Assembly (NCBI RefSeq): GCF_014230465.1
Contig: NZ_JAAXCY010000003.1
Span: forward strand, 496,001-560,000
Length of the DNA stretch: 64,000 nucleotides
Direction: 5' to 3'
Source: Pseudomonas cremoris
GTDB taxonomy: Bacteria; Pseudomonadota; Gammaproteobacteria; Pseudomonadales; Pseudomonadaceae
Part shown: positions 43,124 to 52,340 of the stretch, piece after piece
How positions within the stretch are numbered: position 1 is the first letter of the stretch
How the letters are laid out: each line of letters starts with the position of its first letter
Translations under genes and position numbers: made by a program
The notes under the pieces: model-generated
What the model was told of the DNA's origin: nothing
The model's input: the letters and a program-made list of their open reading frames with translations, nothing else
The model's database searches: none

Positions 43124-43810
43124 TTAGCCCTTGAGCTTTTCGGCAATCCAGATGGTATGCCGCGTGCCCTTGTTGCCATGGGCGAACACCTGCACTTCCT
43201 CGGCCTTGAACCCGGCCTTGCGCAGTTTGTCGCTGAACAGCTTGTCGGCACTGGCCGACCACACCGCCAGCACACCCTTGGGGCGCAGGGCCTTGGCACA
43301 GGCGGCGAGGCCACCGGCAGAGTACAGCCAGCTATTGGCTTTTTGCGTGAGGCCTTCAGGGCCGTTGTCGACGTCGAGCATGATTGCGTCAAACCCCTGG
43401 GGCTCGGCCTGCAGCACCTTGGCCACGTCTTCCAAGCGGATCACCGTGCGCGGGTCCAGCAGCGGGCGGCCGGATTTCTCTCCCAGCGGACCCCGGTTCC
43501 ACTCCACGACACCGGGTACCAACTCTGCGACGACGACTTCGGCCGTCTTGCCCAGATGCTTGAGGGCCGAGGCCAGGGTGAAGCCCATGCCCAAACCGCC
43601 AATCAACACCCGCGAATCTGCACGGCCGGCGACCTTGCGGCAGGGAATTTCTGCCAACGCATCTTCTGAACCGTGCATGCGCGTGTTCATCAATTGGCCG
43701 CCGTCACCGCCCTGGATCTTGATGACAAAGTCTTCACCGTATTCGAACAGGCACAAGGCACCGCCGTTGTCGGGGATCGGGGTGGTGTCCAGCAGAACGA
43801 AACGTTTCAT
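43124..43810 (-). CDS. Spermidine synthase-like SAM/dcSAM-fold protein
   Basis: A 228-residue protein of the spermidine-synthase superfamily. It shows RVLIGGLGMGFTLASAL (nucleotide-binding loop), VVVAELVPGVVEWN and FDAIMLDVDNGPEGLTQ. It lacks the full polyamine-binding region, so it may be a methyltransferase-type relative rather than a true SpeE. Start is ATG 43810. It is 61 bases downstream of the HNH gene's stop on the same strand, transcribed separately or together. Confidence 0.83.
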   Translation of the reverse strand: MKRFVLLDTTPIPDNGGALCLFEYGEDFVIKIQGGDGGQLMNTRMHGSEDALAEIPCRKVAGRADSRVLIGGLGMGFTLASALKHLGKTAEVVVAELVPGVVEWNRGPLGEKSGRPLLDPRTVIRLEDVAKVLQAEPQGFDAIMLDVDNGPEGLTQKANSWLYSAGGLAACAKALRPKGVLAVWSASADKLFSDKLRKAGFKAEEVQVFAHGNKGTRHTIWIAEKLKG

Positions 43811-43888
43811 GGGAATCTCATTGGGAAGGGCATTCTTGCGCGGTTGGGAGTAGCCTTGTGACTTTCCGGTCAGGCCATGGAGCCATCG

Positions 43889-44167
43889 ATGAAGTGCAGC
43901 ATTCTAACGGTCATTGTGTTGAGCGCGCTCGCATTGGGTGCGGCGCAGGCTCAGGAGTTGCAAACCGTACCGGTCGCGCCAGCCCCTACACCGGGCGCGC
44001 CGGGCACCCCGACGCCGACGTTGTACCCGCAAGTCACCCCGCCAGCCGTGCCCAAGACGAACGGCTCGCCAGCCTTGGTGCCTATCGTGCTGCCGACGCC
44101 GCCGAAGGATCAGACGGTGCCCGGCCTGCTGCAAAACGACAGCAAGCCGAAAACGCCCGGCGGTTAA
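43889..44167 (+). CDS. Proline-rich exported protein
   Basis: A 92-residue protein beginning at ATG 43889 (GGAG 6 bases upstream; an earlier ATG at 43877 is less likely). A signal peptide (MKCSILTVIVLSALALGAAQ) is followed by a low-complexity proline/threonine tail (APAPTPGAPGTPTPTLYPQV and PTPPKDQTVP). Likely a disordered periplasmic protein of unknown function. Its TAA stop overlaps the converging cNMP gene in a shared TTAA. Confidence 0.7.
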   Translation: MKCSILTVIVLSALALGAAQAQELQTVPVAPAPTPGAPGTPTPTLYPQVTPPAVPKTNGSPALVPIVLPTPPKDQTVPGLLQNDSKPKTPGG

Positions 44168-44637
44168 ATCTGTTGGGAAAGCAGTTGCCCATCGACCATG
44201 CGCAAGCGCTTGGACAGGGCGATGGCAATGGCCCGGATGATCTTGGCGGCGACCCTGGGTGCTTCGTTGAGCATTTTTTCCAGGGAGTCCTTGCCCAGGT
44301 TCAGCAGCACGCAGTCACTGGCGGCCACGCAGCTGGCGGAACGGCGCTCGCCATCGAGCACCGCCATTTCGCCGAAAGCCCGGCCACTGCGCAGGGTGGC
44401 GATGGTCAGGCGTTGGCCATCGCTGTTGGTTTTTTGCACCGCCACCTGGCCGCTGTGGATGATGCACATGAAGGTGCCGGCATCGCCTTCGAGGAAGATC
44501 ACCTCGTCGCGGGCAATACTGCTGATGTTGAAGTAGCCGGCGGCCACGTGGAAATCTTCCGGCAACAGCGGATCGAACAGGCCACAGTCCATCAGCATGT
44601 CGCGAATTTCGTTATTCAATAAGGTCGGTTGTGGCAT
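44164..44637 (-). CDS. Cyclic nucleotide-binding domain protein
   Basis: A 157-residue protein consisting mostly of one cNMP-binding module: FLEGDAGTFMCIIHSGQVAV (beta roll start), then GRAFGEMAVLDGERRSASCV, which contains the phosphate-binding-cassette pattern (GE...R-[ST]A). It has no DNA-binding helix-turn-helix such as Crp's, so it probably senses cAMP, c-di-GMP-like or another ligand and acts on a partner. Start at ATG 44637. It converges with the proline-rich gene. Confidence 0.87.
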   Translation of the reverse strand: MPQPTLLNNEIRDMLMDCGLFDPLLPEDFHVAAGYFNISSIARDEVIFLEGDAGTFMCIIHSGQVAVQKTNSDGQRLTIATLRSGRAFGEMAVLDGERRSASCVAASDCVLLNLGKDSLEKMLNEAPRVAAKIIRAIAIALSKRLRMVDGQLLSQQI

Positions 44638-44664
44638 GGCTGCAATCTGGGTCCATCAAACAAG

Positions 44665-44692
44665 GGCGGTCCTGTGTTCAGACAGGACCGCC
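44665..44692 (-). terminator. Terminator hairpin after ptrB
   Basis: A perfect 11-bp stem GGCGGTCCTGT / ACAGGACCGCC with a 6-base loop, 11 bases past the ptrB stop. The T run (CTTGTTTG on the minus strand) is weak. Confidence 0.72.
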
Positions 44693-44703
44693 GCGCTAAG
44701 TTC

Positions 44704-46746
44704 CTAAATCAACCCCAGCGCCTTGAACACAAATCCGTATTCGAGTGCTACGTCACGTAATCCCTGGTAACGCCCGCTCATCCCACCGTGGCCGGCGCCC
44801 AGTTCGGTCTTGAGCAGCAGCAGGTTGTCGTCGGTCTTGGTATCACGCAATTTGGCCACCCATTTGGCCGCTTCCCAATACTGCACACGGCTGTCGTTGT
44901 AGCCGGCGATCACCAGCAGGTGCGGATAGGCCTGGGCGCGGACGTTTTCGTACGGCGCATAGGCCTTTATCCGCTCATACACGTCAGGTTCTTCAGGGTT
45001 GCCCCACTCGTCATACTCGGTGATGGTCAGCGGCAGCTCCGGGTCGAGCATGGTGTTGAGTACGTCGACGAACGGCACTTCGGCAATCGCTGCCTGGAAT
45101 AGCTCCGGACGCTGGTTAAGCACCGCACCGATCAGCAGGCCGCCCGCGCTGCCGCCGCTGATAGCCAGTTGATTGGCGGTGGTCAGACCGTTGGCGATCA
45201 AGTGTTCGGCGCAGGCGATAAAGTCGCTGAAGGTGTTTTGCTTGTGCTCCTGCTTGCCGTTGCGGTACCAGGCTTCGCCCAGCTCGCCACCGCCGCGCAC
45301 GTGCGCAATGGCAAACGCCACGCCCCGGTCCAGCAAGCTCAGGCGTGCATGCGAGAACCACGGGTCGAGGCTCGAGCCGTATGCGCCGTAGCCGTATAGG
45401 TACAGCGGCGTAGGTTTGCCGAGTTGGTCGCGCTTGACCACCAGGCTGATGGGTACCTGGGTGCCATCGGCAGAAGTGGCCCACAGGCGTTGGCTCACGT
45501 AATCGTCGGCATTGAACACACCCAGCACCGGGGTTTCCTTGAGCACGTGCTGCGCGCCGCTGGCCAGTTCCAGCTGGCGCACCTGGGCCGGACGGTTCAG
45601 AGCCTCGTAGCGCAGGCGGATCTTGTCGCTGGCAAATTCCAGGCTGTTCTGTACGTAGAGGCTGTAGGCGGCGTCGGGCAATTCCACGCGGTAGGTCGGT
45701 AGACCCTCTGGGTGCACTTCAATCACCGGCAGGCCGCCGATGCGCAGGCTCAGGGTCATGGCGCCGGCGTTCAGGCTCACGCCGTCGAGCATCACGTCGT
45801 CGCTGTGGGGGATCAGGTTCTGCCACTCGGCCTCGGTCGGCACGTCGCCAATGTCGGTCGCCACGAACAACGCATAGTTGATGCCGTCGCGGTTGCTGCG
45901 GATAAACCAGGTCCATGCGCCATTCAGTTGGCCGTGGTCAACATCGTATTCATGGTCTTCGACCCGTGGTGCCAGGCAGGTGAAGTCCAGGTGTGGCTGC
46001 TCGGCGTCCAGCGCCCAGATCTCACTGGTGGTCTTGCTGCCCAGGGCCAGCAGCAGTTGGCGCTCGGAGCTGGAGCGGTAGCAGTGCAGGAAGAAACGCC
46101 CGTCCGGTTCATGGAACACTTCTTGCGCCGCCGTACCATCCAGACGGTAGCGATACAGCTTGTGCGGACGGTGGGTGTCGTCCAGCTCGCCAAAAAACAG
46201 GGTCAGGCTGTCATTGGCCCACGTCATGCTGCCGTCGCAGTCCTGGAATTCCAGTTCACTGACCTTGCCGTTGGCCAATTCCTTCACGTACAGGGTGTAG
46301 ATCTCTTCGCCGCTGGTATCCAGGCTGTAGGCCAGGCGCTGGTGGTCGGGGCTGATGCTGAATGCGCCGAGCGAGAAGAAACCGCCGTTGGCCAGCACGT
46401 TCGGGTCCAACAGCAGTTCTTCGCTGCTGTCGTCCACCTGGTTGCTGTCATCGGCGGGGCGACGGCAGCGGTAGTGGCGGGCGTATTCGTCGCCGGCGGT
46501 GGTGCGCGTGTAATACAGGTACGGACCCCACGGGGAGGGCAGGGACAGGTCGGTTTCGAGGATGCGGCCCTTGATCTCTTCAAACAGGGTTTCGCGCAGG
46601 GCCTTCTGGTCGGCGAGTTGGGCTTCCTGCCAGGCGTTTTCGGCCTTGAGGTAATCGAGCACCTCAGCGCTGTCACGTTCCTGCAGCCAGGCGTAAGGGT
46701 CTGGGCCAGTGGCCTTGCGGGCAATCGGGGCGGTCGATATAGGCAT
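44704..46746 (-). CDS. ptrB: Oligopeptidase B
   Basis: A 680-residue cytosolic serine peptidase of family S9A that cuts small peptides after basic residues. The N-terminal seven-bladed propeller covers about residues 70-400 and the alpha/beta hydrolase domain follows. The catalytic triad is visible as GGSAGGLL (Ser), YNDSRV (Asp) and GAGHGG (His). ATG at 46746 begins MPISTAPIARKATGPDPYAW; the frame is open much further upstream but is non-coding there. A hairpin terminator lies just after the stop. Confidence 0.95.
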   Translation of the reverse strand: MPISTAPIARKATGPDPYAWLQERDSAEVLDYLKAENAWQEAQLADQKALRETLFEEIKGRILETDLSLPSPWGPYLYYTRTTAGDEYARHYRCRRPADDSNQVDDSSEELLLDPNVLANGGFFSLGAFSISPDHQRLAYSLDTSGEEIYTLYVKELANGKVSELEFQDCDGSMTWANDSLTLFFGELDDTHRPHKLYRYRLDGTAAQEVFHEPDGRFFLHCYRSSSERQLLLALGSKTTSEIWALDAEQPHLDFTCLAPRVEDHEYDVDHGQLNGAWTWFIRSNRDGINYALFVATDIGDVPTEAEWQNLIPHSDDVMLDGVSLNAGAMTLSLRIGGLPVIEVHPEGLPTYRVELPDAAYSLYVQNSLEFASDKIRLRYEALNRPAQVRQLELASGAQHVLKETPVLGVFNADDYVSQRLWATSADGTQVPISLVVKRDQLGKPTPLYLYGYGAYGSSLDPWFSHARLSLLDRGVAFAIAHVRGGGELGEAWYRNGKQEHKQNTFSDFIACAEHLIANGLTTANQLAISGGSAGGLLIGAVLNQRPELFQAAIAEVPFVDVLNTMLDPELPLTITEYDEWGNPEEPDVYERIKAYAPYENVRAQAYPHLLVIAGYNDSRVQYWEAAKWVAKLRDTKTDDNLLLLKTELGAGHGGMSGRYQGLRDVALEYGFVFKALGLI

Positions 46747-46836
46747 GGAGCACTCTCTGTCTGGCGGACGGTGGCAGGCATTGCAGCCGCGACACGCAAA
46801 AGCCGTTATCATAGCCGCCTCTTTGCCAGCCTTGCC

Positions 46837-47301
46837 ATGGACACCATGACCGAGAACGACTATCTGACCGCTTGGGGCCTTTACGCCTTCGCCGCTTTGG
46901 GCTGCCTGTTGGTGTGGTGGCGCATGACCCGCTGGATCTGGCGTTGGTTGCGCGAGCCGCTGCAATTGCTGATGGCGGTGTTGCTGTTCAGCCCGACCAT
47001 CGTCGACCCGGTCAAGACCCAATTCGCGCCTGCCGTGGCCATTACCGCGCTGGACCTGGTGCTCAAGGTGGGTAACAACGCCTGGCGGGCCATTTCCGAT
47101 TTGTTCATGTACACGATGATCGCGTTTGCCGTGTACATCGTGATCGTGTTGATCCGTTGGCCCATCGAGCGCGCCGCCAAGGCGCGTCGTGAGCGCAAGG
47201 CCGCCGCCGACGCCGCGTTGGCCGCCGAGCCTGACGACGATGACGAACCTTTCCGCCGTCCGGCGCCTGTGAGTGGCATGCGCGTCGAACCGCGCCTTTA
47301 A
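46837..47301 (+). CDS. Inner-membrane protein of unknown function
   Basis: A 154-residue protein from ATG 46837 (or 46846). It has about three hydrophobic segments (GLYAFAALGCLLVWW, LQLLMAVLLFSPTIV, LFMYTMIAFAVYIVIVLI) and an acidic, alanine-rich C-terminal tail (AAADAALAAEPDDDDEPFRR). It is often mislabelled as an MFS protein, but it is far too short for that. It is adjacent to yafJ, 21 bases upstream, and divergent from ptrB. Confidence 0.75.
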   Translation: MDTMTENDYLTAWGLYAFAALGCLLVWWRMTRWIWRWLREPLQLLMAVLLFSPTIVDPVKTQFAPAVAITALDLVLKVGNNAWRAISDLFMYTMIAFAVYIVIVLIRWPIERAAKARRERKAAADAALAAEPDDDDEPFRRPAPVSGMRVEPRL

Positions 47302-47322
47302 CGTTGTAGCGAGAGCCCTGGC

Positions 47323-48099
47323 ATGTGTGAATTATTGGGCATGAGTGCCAACGTCCCCACCGATATCGTGTTCAGCTTTACCGGGCTGATGCAGCGCGGT
47401 GGGCGCACCGGCCCCCACCGTGACGGTTGGGGCATCGCCTTCTACGAAGGCCGCGGCCTGCGCCTGTTCCAGGACCCGGCTGCCAGCAGCGAGTCGGAAG
47501 TCGCGCTGCTGGTGCAACGCTATCCCATCAAAAGCGAAGTGGTGATCGGCCATATCCGCCAAGCCAACGTGGGCAAGGTGTGCCTGTCCAACACCCACCC
47601 GTTCGTGCGCGAACTGTGGGGGCGCAACTGGTGTTTCGCGCACAACGGCCAGTTGGCGGACTTCAATCCCCGCGCCACCTTCTACCGCCCGGTGGGCGAT
47701 ACCGACAGCGAAGCGGCCTTTTGCGATTTGCTCAACCGTGTACGCGAAGCCTTCCCGGAACCGGTCGATATTGAAAACGTGCTGCCGGACCTGATCGCGG
47801 CCTGTTCCGAATACCGCAGCAAAGGCGTGTTCAACTGCCTGCTGAGCGATGGCGATTGGCTGTTTTGCTACTGCTCGACCAAATTGGCGCAGATTACCCG
47901 GCGTGCCCCATTTGGCCCGGCGCGCTTGAAAGATGTCGACGTAATCGTCGATTTTCAGGCCGAAACCACGCCAAATGATGTGGTGACGGTAATCGCCACC
48001 GAACCTTTGACCGACAACGAAAACTGGACCCGCTACGAACCGGGCCAATGGAGCCTGTGGCGGCGCGGTGAATGCGTCAGCCAGGGTATTACCGAGTAA
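47323..48099 (+). CDS. yafJ: Class II glutamine amidotransferase, YafJ-like
   Basis: A 258-residue Ntn hydrolase. The catalytic Cys2 follows the initiator Met ([14 protein letters not shown]), and [14 protein letters not shown] and [10 protein letters not shown] are typical. It most likely releases ammonia from glutamine or cleaves a gamma-glutamyl bond; physiological substrate unclear. Probably co-transcribed with the membrane protein upstream and the DUF2937 gene 11 bases downstream. Confidence 0.92.
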   Translation: MCELLGMSANVPTDIVFSFTGLMQRGGRTGPHRDGWGIAFYEGRGLRLFQDPAASSESEVALLVQRYPIKSEVVIGHIRQANVGKVCLSNTHPFVRELWGRNWCFAHNGQLADFNPRATFYRPVGDTDSEAAFCDLLNRVREAFPEPVDIENVLPDLIAACSEYRSKGVFNCLLSDGDWLFCYCSTKLAQITRRAPFGPARLKDVDVIVDFQAETTPNDVVTVIATEPLTDNENWTRYEPGQWSLWRRGECVSQGITE

Positions 48100-48110
48100 G
48101 GATATCGACC

Positions 48111-48653
48111 ATGTTGCTCAGCTATCTGCGGTTGGTGTTGTTTGCCATTGGTTTGTTGGTTGGCGTGCAAGTACCGGGGTTTATCAACGACTACGCCAAG
48201 CGTGTCGAAGCCCATCTGATCGAGGCTCAGACGGGCCTGCGCGGGTTTGAATCCACCGCCCAGCAGTTCTTCAACGGTGACTTGAAAGCACTAGTCGCGC
48301 ATTACCGTGCCAGTGATGACCCGGTGTTCCAGAGCGACGCCAACAGCCTGGGCGCCATGCTTGACCGCCAAGTGGCGTTGGACAAGCAGTTCCAGGCGAT
48401 GCAAGGCCCGTGGTACATCCGCGCGTTGCAAGTGGCGGTGGCGGCCGACCCGGACATTCGCTTGGAAACCTGGAATGGCTACAGCTACCAGATCCTGCTC
48501 ACGCCGGAGGCCATGGGCTGGGGCTTGGGCGGGGCGATGCTGCTGTCGTTCGGCATCGAATGCCTGTTCCGGCTGATCGACTGGGTGGTGTTGGGCGGTA
48601 AGCGCTTGCGCCAGAGCCGGCCGATCGAAGAGCGGGACCTGAAGGGTTTGTAA
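48111..48653 (+). CDS. DUF2937 family membrane protein
   Basis: A 180-residue protein. An N-terminal helix (MLLSYLRLVLFAIGLLVGVQ) and a C-terminal helix (GWGLGGAMLLSFGIECLFRL) flank a soluble middle segment (about residues 25-140) rich in short helices. The arrangement matches DUF2937. ATG at 48111 follows TAAGGA. Function unknown. Confidence 0.85.
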   Translation: MLLSYLRLVLFAIGLLVGVQVPGFINDYAKRVEAHLIEAQTGLRGFESTAQQFFNGDLKALVAHYRASDDPVFQSDANSLGAMLDRQVALDKQFQAMQGPWYIRALQVAVAADPDIRLETWNGYSYQILLTPEAMGWGLGGAMLLSFGIECLFRLIDWVVLGGKRLRQSRPIEERDLKGL

Positions 48654-48668
48654 GCCACACACAAATCC

Positions 48669-48763
48669 AAATGTGGGAGCGGGCTTGCTCGCGAAGACGG
48701 TGTATTAGTCAAAGCTGTATTCGCTGACCCACCGCATTCGCGAGCAAGCCCGCTCCCACATTT
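48669..48763. repeat. REP doublet (REPIN-like), family A
   Basis: AAATGTGGGAGCGGGCTTGC arm and inverse, ending directly beside the TAA stop codon of the convergent LysR gene at 48764. Confidence 0.93.
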
Positions 48764-49702
48764 TTAATCCGGTTTCTTCAGTGAGGTGTGTGTGCTGAGG
48801 ATCATCCGCTCTTCACCGACTTCTTCGGCATACCGCGCCACCACCTTCTGACACAACCCCACAATCTCCTCCACCAACTCCACCCCCACCCGCCACGACA
48901 CCACCACCTGCAAATTCGGCAGCCGCTGCTCCATCGGCAACATCACCAAGTCCCCCCGCGCCAGTTCTTCCATGACCAGCACTGGCGGCAACGCGCCAAT
49001 GCCGAAGCCATCGCGCAACAACCGGGTGATAGCCGACACCGAATTCACGCAGTTCATGCGCGGTGCCGCCACGCCGTTGGCTTGCATCAGGCTCAATACA
49101 TCCTGGTGTGGATGGGAGTTTTTCGAGTAGGTGATGATGCGTTCCTGGGCCAGTTCGGCGAGGGACGCGTAATCGCGGTGGTAGATCGATTGGCTGGCGA
49201 CGATCCACGCCATGGGGTGGCTGGCCAGCTCCAGGCTGCGTACGGTTTCGAGGCGCAGCAGGTCAGTTTGCAGGATCAGGTCGAGAAAGCCTTTTTGCAG
49301 CTGATCACTGAGGTTCAGTGCAGTATCGGCGACCAATTCAATTTCAACCAACGGGAAATGGTCCATCAATTCCGCCACCAATGGGCTCAGCCAGGTGTGA
49401 ATCACCGTGTCCATCGCACCGATGCGGATGCGCCCGACCTTGCTGCTGGTGGTTTCCAGGGACTGCTTCAAACCCTGCATGGTCACCATCATCTGCTCGG
49501 CGTAATCGAGCACCTTCAAACCTTCCGGGGTGAGGCTCACGCCGCGTGAATCGCGTAGAAACAGCTTCACCCCCAGTTCGCTTTCCAGCACCGCAATGCG
49601 GCTGGAAATCGACGCTTGAGTGGTGAACAACTTCTCGGCGGTCAGGCGAAAGCTCTTGAGCTTGGCCACCCAGACGAAGGTTTCGAGGAACTTCAAATTC
49701 AT
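48764..49702 (-). CDS. LysR-family regulator beside pxpABC
   Basis: A 312-residue regulator with N-terminus MNLKFLETFVWVAKLKSFRL and helix-turn-helix TAEKLFTTQASISSRIAVLE. It is divergent from pxpA across a 176-base region, so regulation of the 5-oxoprolinase operon by 5-oxoproline or a metabolite of it is a reasonable inference. Confidence 0.92.
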   Translation of the reverse strand: MNLKFLETFVWVAKLKSFRLTAEKLFTTQASISSRIAVLESELGVKLFLRDSRGVSLTPEGLKVLDYAEQMMVTMQGLKQSLETTSSKVGRIRIGAMDTVIHTWLSPLVAELMDHFPLVEIELVADTALNLSDQLQKGFLDLILQTDLLRLETVRSLELASHPMAWIVASQSIYHRDYASLAELAQERIITYSKNSHPHQDVLSLMQANGVAAPRMNCVNSVSAITRLLRDGFGIGALPPVLVMEELARGDLVMLPMEQRLPNLQVVVSWRVGVELVEEIVGLCQKVVARYAEEVGEERMILSTHTSLKKPD

Positions 49703-49878
49703 GGGATCAACTTTTTCTTATGCATGGATCGGTTTTTATTAGTTGGACGCCGCAGGGTGTCGGCGCCAAAAATCGAGTTATTCCACGATAAGCGTCGTTG
49801 GGGGCTCAGGACAAGTTGCGAGTTCTGCGTAAAAAATCCCACACTACAAAAAAATAAAGCCTACAGGAGCACCCTACC

Positions 49879-50619
49879 GTGAGCCGCCTTCTACTGAACT
49901 GTGACATCGGCGAAAGCTTTGGCAACTGGACCATGGGCCTGGACGCCGAGGTCATGCCGTTCATTGATTGCGCCAACGTGGCCTGCGGCTTCCATGCCGG
50001 CGACCCGAGCATCATGCGCAAGACCGTCAGCCTGGCGCTCAAGCACGGCGTGCAAGTGGGCGCGCACCCGGCGTACCAGGACCTGCAAGGTTTCGGTCGC
50101 CGCTCCATGGCCTACACCTCCCAGGAAATCCAGGACCTGTTGCACTACCAGATCGGCGCCCTCGACGGTATTTGCCGCGCGCAAGGCGGCCGCGTCAGCT
50201 ACGTCAAACCCCACGGCGCGATGTACAACGACATGATGGCCAACCCGGTGCAATTGCGTGCGGTGATCCAGGCCGTGGCGGCGTACGGCGACCTGCCGCT
50301 GATGCTGCTGGCCACCCGCGACAACAGCGCAGCCCAGGCGTTGGGGGATGAGTTCGGCGTGGTCCTGTGGTTCGAGGCCTTCGCTGACCGTGCCTACGAC
50401 AACAAGGGCCACTTGGTCTCCCGGCAGTTGCCCGGCGCCGTGCACCATGATTCCGACACCATCGTGCAGCAAGCCCTGACCATTTCCCGTGGCGAACCGC
50501 TGATTGCCAGTGATGGCAGCCCGCTGGTCCTTCAAGCCAACACCTTATGCGTGCATGGCGACAACGCCAGTTCGGTCGCCGCCGTACAGCGTATTCGCGA
50601 GGCGTTGAAGCCCGCATGA
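49879..50619 (+). CDS. pxpA: 5-oxoprolinase subunit PxpA
   Basis: A 246-residue LamB/YcsF-family subunit of the ATP-dependent 5-oxoprolinase that opens the 5-oxoproline ring to glutamate. Hallmarks are [39 protein letters not shown] and [10 protein letters not shown]. It begins with GTG at 49879, with CAGGAG 7 bases before. First gene of the pxpABC operon; its TGA overlaps the pxpB ATG. Confidence 0.95.
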   Translation: MSRLLLNCDIGESFGNWTMGLDAEVMPFIDCANVACGFHAGDPSIMRKTVSLALKHGVQVGAHPAYQDLQGFGRRSMAYTSQEIQDLLHYQIGALDGICRAQGGRVSYVKPHGAMYNDMMANPVQLRAVIQAVAAYGDLPLMLLATRDNSAAQALGDEFGVVLWFEAFADRAYDNKGHLVSRQLPGAVHHDSDTIVQQALTISRGEPLIASDGSPLVLQANTLCVHGDNASSVAAVQRIREALKPA

Positions 50620-51320
50620 AGCCACGGATTGAAGTCGTCGCCATCGACTGCCTGATGGTGCGTTTGTTTGATGTGATCGCCGAAGCCAATATGCCGTGGA
50701 TGCTCGCTGCTACTCAGCGCTTGCGCGAAGGGTTTGGTGCTGCGCTGGTGGACCTGGTGCCGTCCTATACCACCTTGATGGTGCATTACGACCTCACTGT
50801 ATTGAGCCCCGCCCAGGCGCGAGCATTGATCGAGCACGCCCTGACCGACCTGCAACCCCAGGCCCAGGGCAGTGGCCAGTGCCATGTGCTGCCGGTGTGG
50901 TACGACCTGAGCGTCGGGCCCGAACTGACCTTGCTCAGCCAGCGCAGTGGCCTGTCGGTGCACGACGTGATCCGCCATCACAGCGCCCACGAATACCAGG
51001 TATTCGCCCTCGGCTTCGCCCCCGGTTTTGCCTTTATGGGGCTGGTGGATGAAATCCTCGCCACGCCTCGCCTCAGCACACCGCGTAAACGTGTGGCAGC
51101 CGGTAGTGTTGGCATCGCCGAACGGCAGACTGCCGCTTACCCGGTGGTATCGCCGGGCGGCTGGAACCTGATCGGTCGTACCCCAGCCAAATTGTTCGAC
51201 CGCAAACGCGACGGCTACAGCCTGATGCAGCCCGGCGATACGGTGCGCTTCAAGCCCGTCGATCACGCCGAATTCATCAACCTGGGTGGCGATGATACGC
51301 CGTTGGAGGCGCAGGCATGA
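50616..51320 (+). CDS. pxpB: 5-oxoprolinase subunit PxpB (KipI-like)
   Basis: A 234-residue cyclophilin-like subunit. The signature [16 protein letters not shown], then [20 protein letters not shown] and [12 protein letters not shown] are diagnostic of the KipI/PxpB family. ATG at 50616 overlaps the pxpA stop by 4 bases, and its own stop overlaps pxpC by 4 bases. Confidence 0.95.
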   Translation: MKPRIEVVAIDCLMVRLFDVIAEANMPWMLAATQRLREGFGAALVDLVPSYTTLMVHYDLTVLSPAQARALIEHALTDLQPQAQGSGQCHVLPVWYDLSVGPELTLLSQRSGLSVHDVIRHHSAHEYQVFALGFAPGFAFMGLVDEILATPRLSTPRKRVAAGSVGIAERQTAAYPVVSPGGWNLIGRTPAKLFDRKRDGYSLMQPGDTVRFKPVDHAEFINLGGDDTPLEAQA

Positions 51321-52225
51321 GCCGCTTGTTGATCGAGGCCAGCACGCCGCTGTGCCTGTTGCAGGACGCCGGCCGCTTTGGCGTACGCCACCTGGGCGTG
51401 ACCCAGGGCGGCGCGTTGGATTGGGTATCGATGTCGTGGGCCAACTGGCTGCTGGGCAATGCGCTCGATGCGCCAGTAGTGGAAATTACCTTGGGCGGTT
51501 TTACCGTGCAGGCCGAGGGCTATTGCCTGCTGGCCCTGGCCGGTGCGGACCTGGGCGCCTATATCGACGAGCGCGCCATCAGTCCCGGTCGCAGCTTCAT
51601 TCTGCAAAAGGGCCAGCGCTTGCGTTTTACCCAGCCGTTCAACGGTGCGCGGGTTTACCTGGCTGCACCGGGCGGGTTTGATGCGCCGGATGTGCTGGGC
51701 AGTTGCGCCACCGTTGTGCGTGAGGAACTGGGCGGCGTGGATGGGTTTGGCAACGCGTTGGCCGAAGGCGAGCGCTTGGTCTATTCCGGTACGGGTGGGG
51801 CGATGAAGGTGTTGGTCGATCCAACGCTGCCGGCCAAGGCACCGTTGGATGTGATTGTCGGCGCCCAGATCGGCCAATTCAGCGGGCAGAGCCTGTTCGA
51901 TGCGTTCAACACCGAATGGTCGTTGGACAGTCGCGCCGACCGCATGGGCATGCGCCTGTTGGGCACGCCGTTGCAGTACCAAGGGCCGTCGTTGATTTCC
52001 GAAGGCATCCCGCTGGGCGCGATCCAGGTACCGCCGGATGGGCAGCCGATTGTGTTGCTTAATGATCGGCAGACGATTGGCGGGTACCCGCGTTTGGGCG
52101 CGTTGACGCCGTTGTCGCTGGCGCGGCTGGCGCAGTGCTTGCCAGGGGAGAAAGTGAGGCTTGCACCGGTGGTGCAGGAGACGGCGCACCAGCAGCACCT
52201 TAACTTTTTGCAGCGCTTTAAATAA
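51317..52225 (+). CDS. pxpC: 5-oxoprolinase subunit PxpC (KipA-like)
   Basis: A 302-residue subunit of the biotin-dependent-carboxyltransferase-like family. It shows LLQDAGRFGVRHLGVTQGGA, RVYLAAPGGFDAPDVLGS and the C-terminal QTIGGYPRLGALTPL. Third gene of the ATGA-coupled pxpABC operon, followed after 13 bases by a REP doublet. Confidence 0.95.
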   Translation: MSRLLIEASTPLCLLQDAGRFGVRHLGVTQGGALDWVSMSWANWLLGNALDAPVVEITLGGFTVQAEGYCLLALAGADLGAYIDERAISPGRSFILQKGQRLRFTQPFNGARVYLAAPGGFDAPDVLGSCATVVREELGGVDGFGNALAEGERLVYSGTGGAMKVLVDPTLPAKAPLDVIVGAQIGQFSGQSLFDAFNTEWSLDSRADRMGMRLLGTPLQYQGPSLISEGIPLGAIQVPPDGQPIVLLNDRQTIGGYPRLGALTPLSLARLAQCLPGEKVRLAPVVQETAHQQHLNFLQRFK

Positions 52226-52238
52226 CACTGCAATTCAA

Positions 52239-52330
52239 AAATGTGGGAGCGGGCTTGCTCGCGAATTCGGTTTGTCAGTCACGGTTGTGTTTACTGAACC
52301 ACATTTGCGAGCAAGCCCGCTCCCACATTT
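52239..52330. repeat. REP doublet (REPIN-like), family A
   Basis: AAATGTGGGAGCGGGCTTGC arm and inverse ending CCCACATTT; the middle is partly diverged (GCGAATTCGGTTTGTCAGTC). It lies between convergent genes. Confidence 0.93.
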
Positions 52331-52340
52331 GGATCTCCAT

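Noticed and set aside
45712..46836. Long plus-strand open frame opposite ptrB that runs into the membrane protein gene
   Set aside because: It is antisense to oligopeptidase B throughout. Only the part from ATG 46837 has the hydrophobic helices and non-overlapping position of a real gene.
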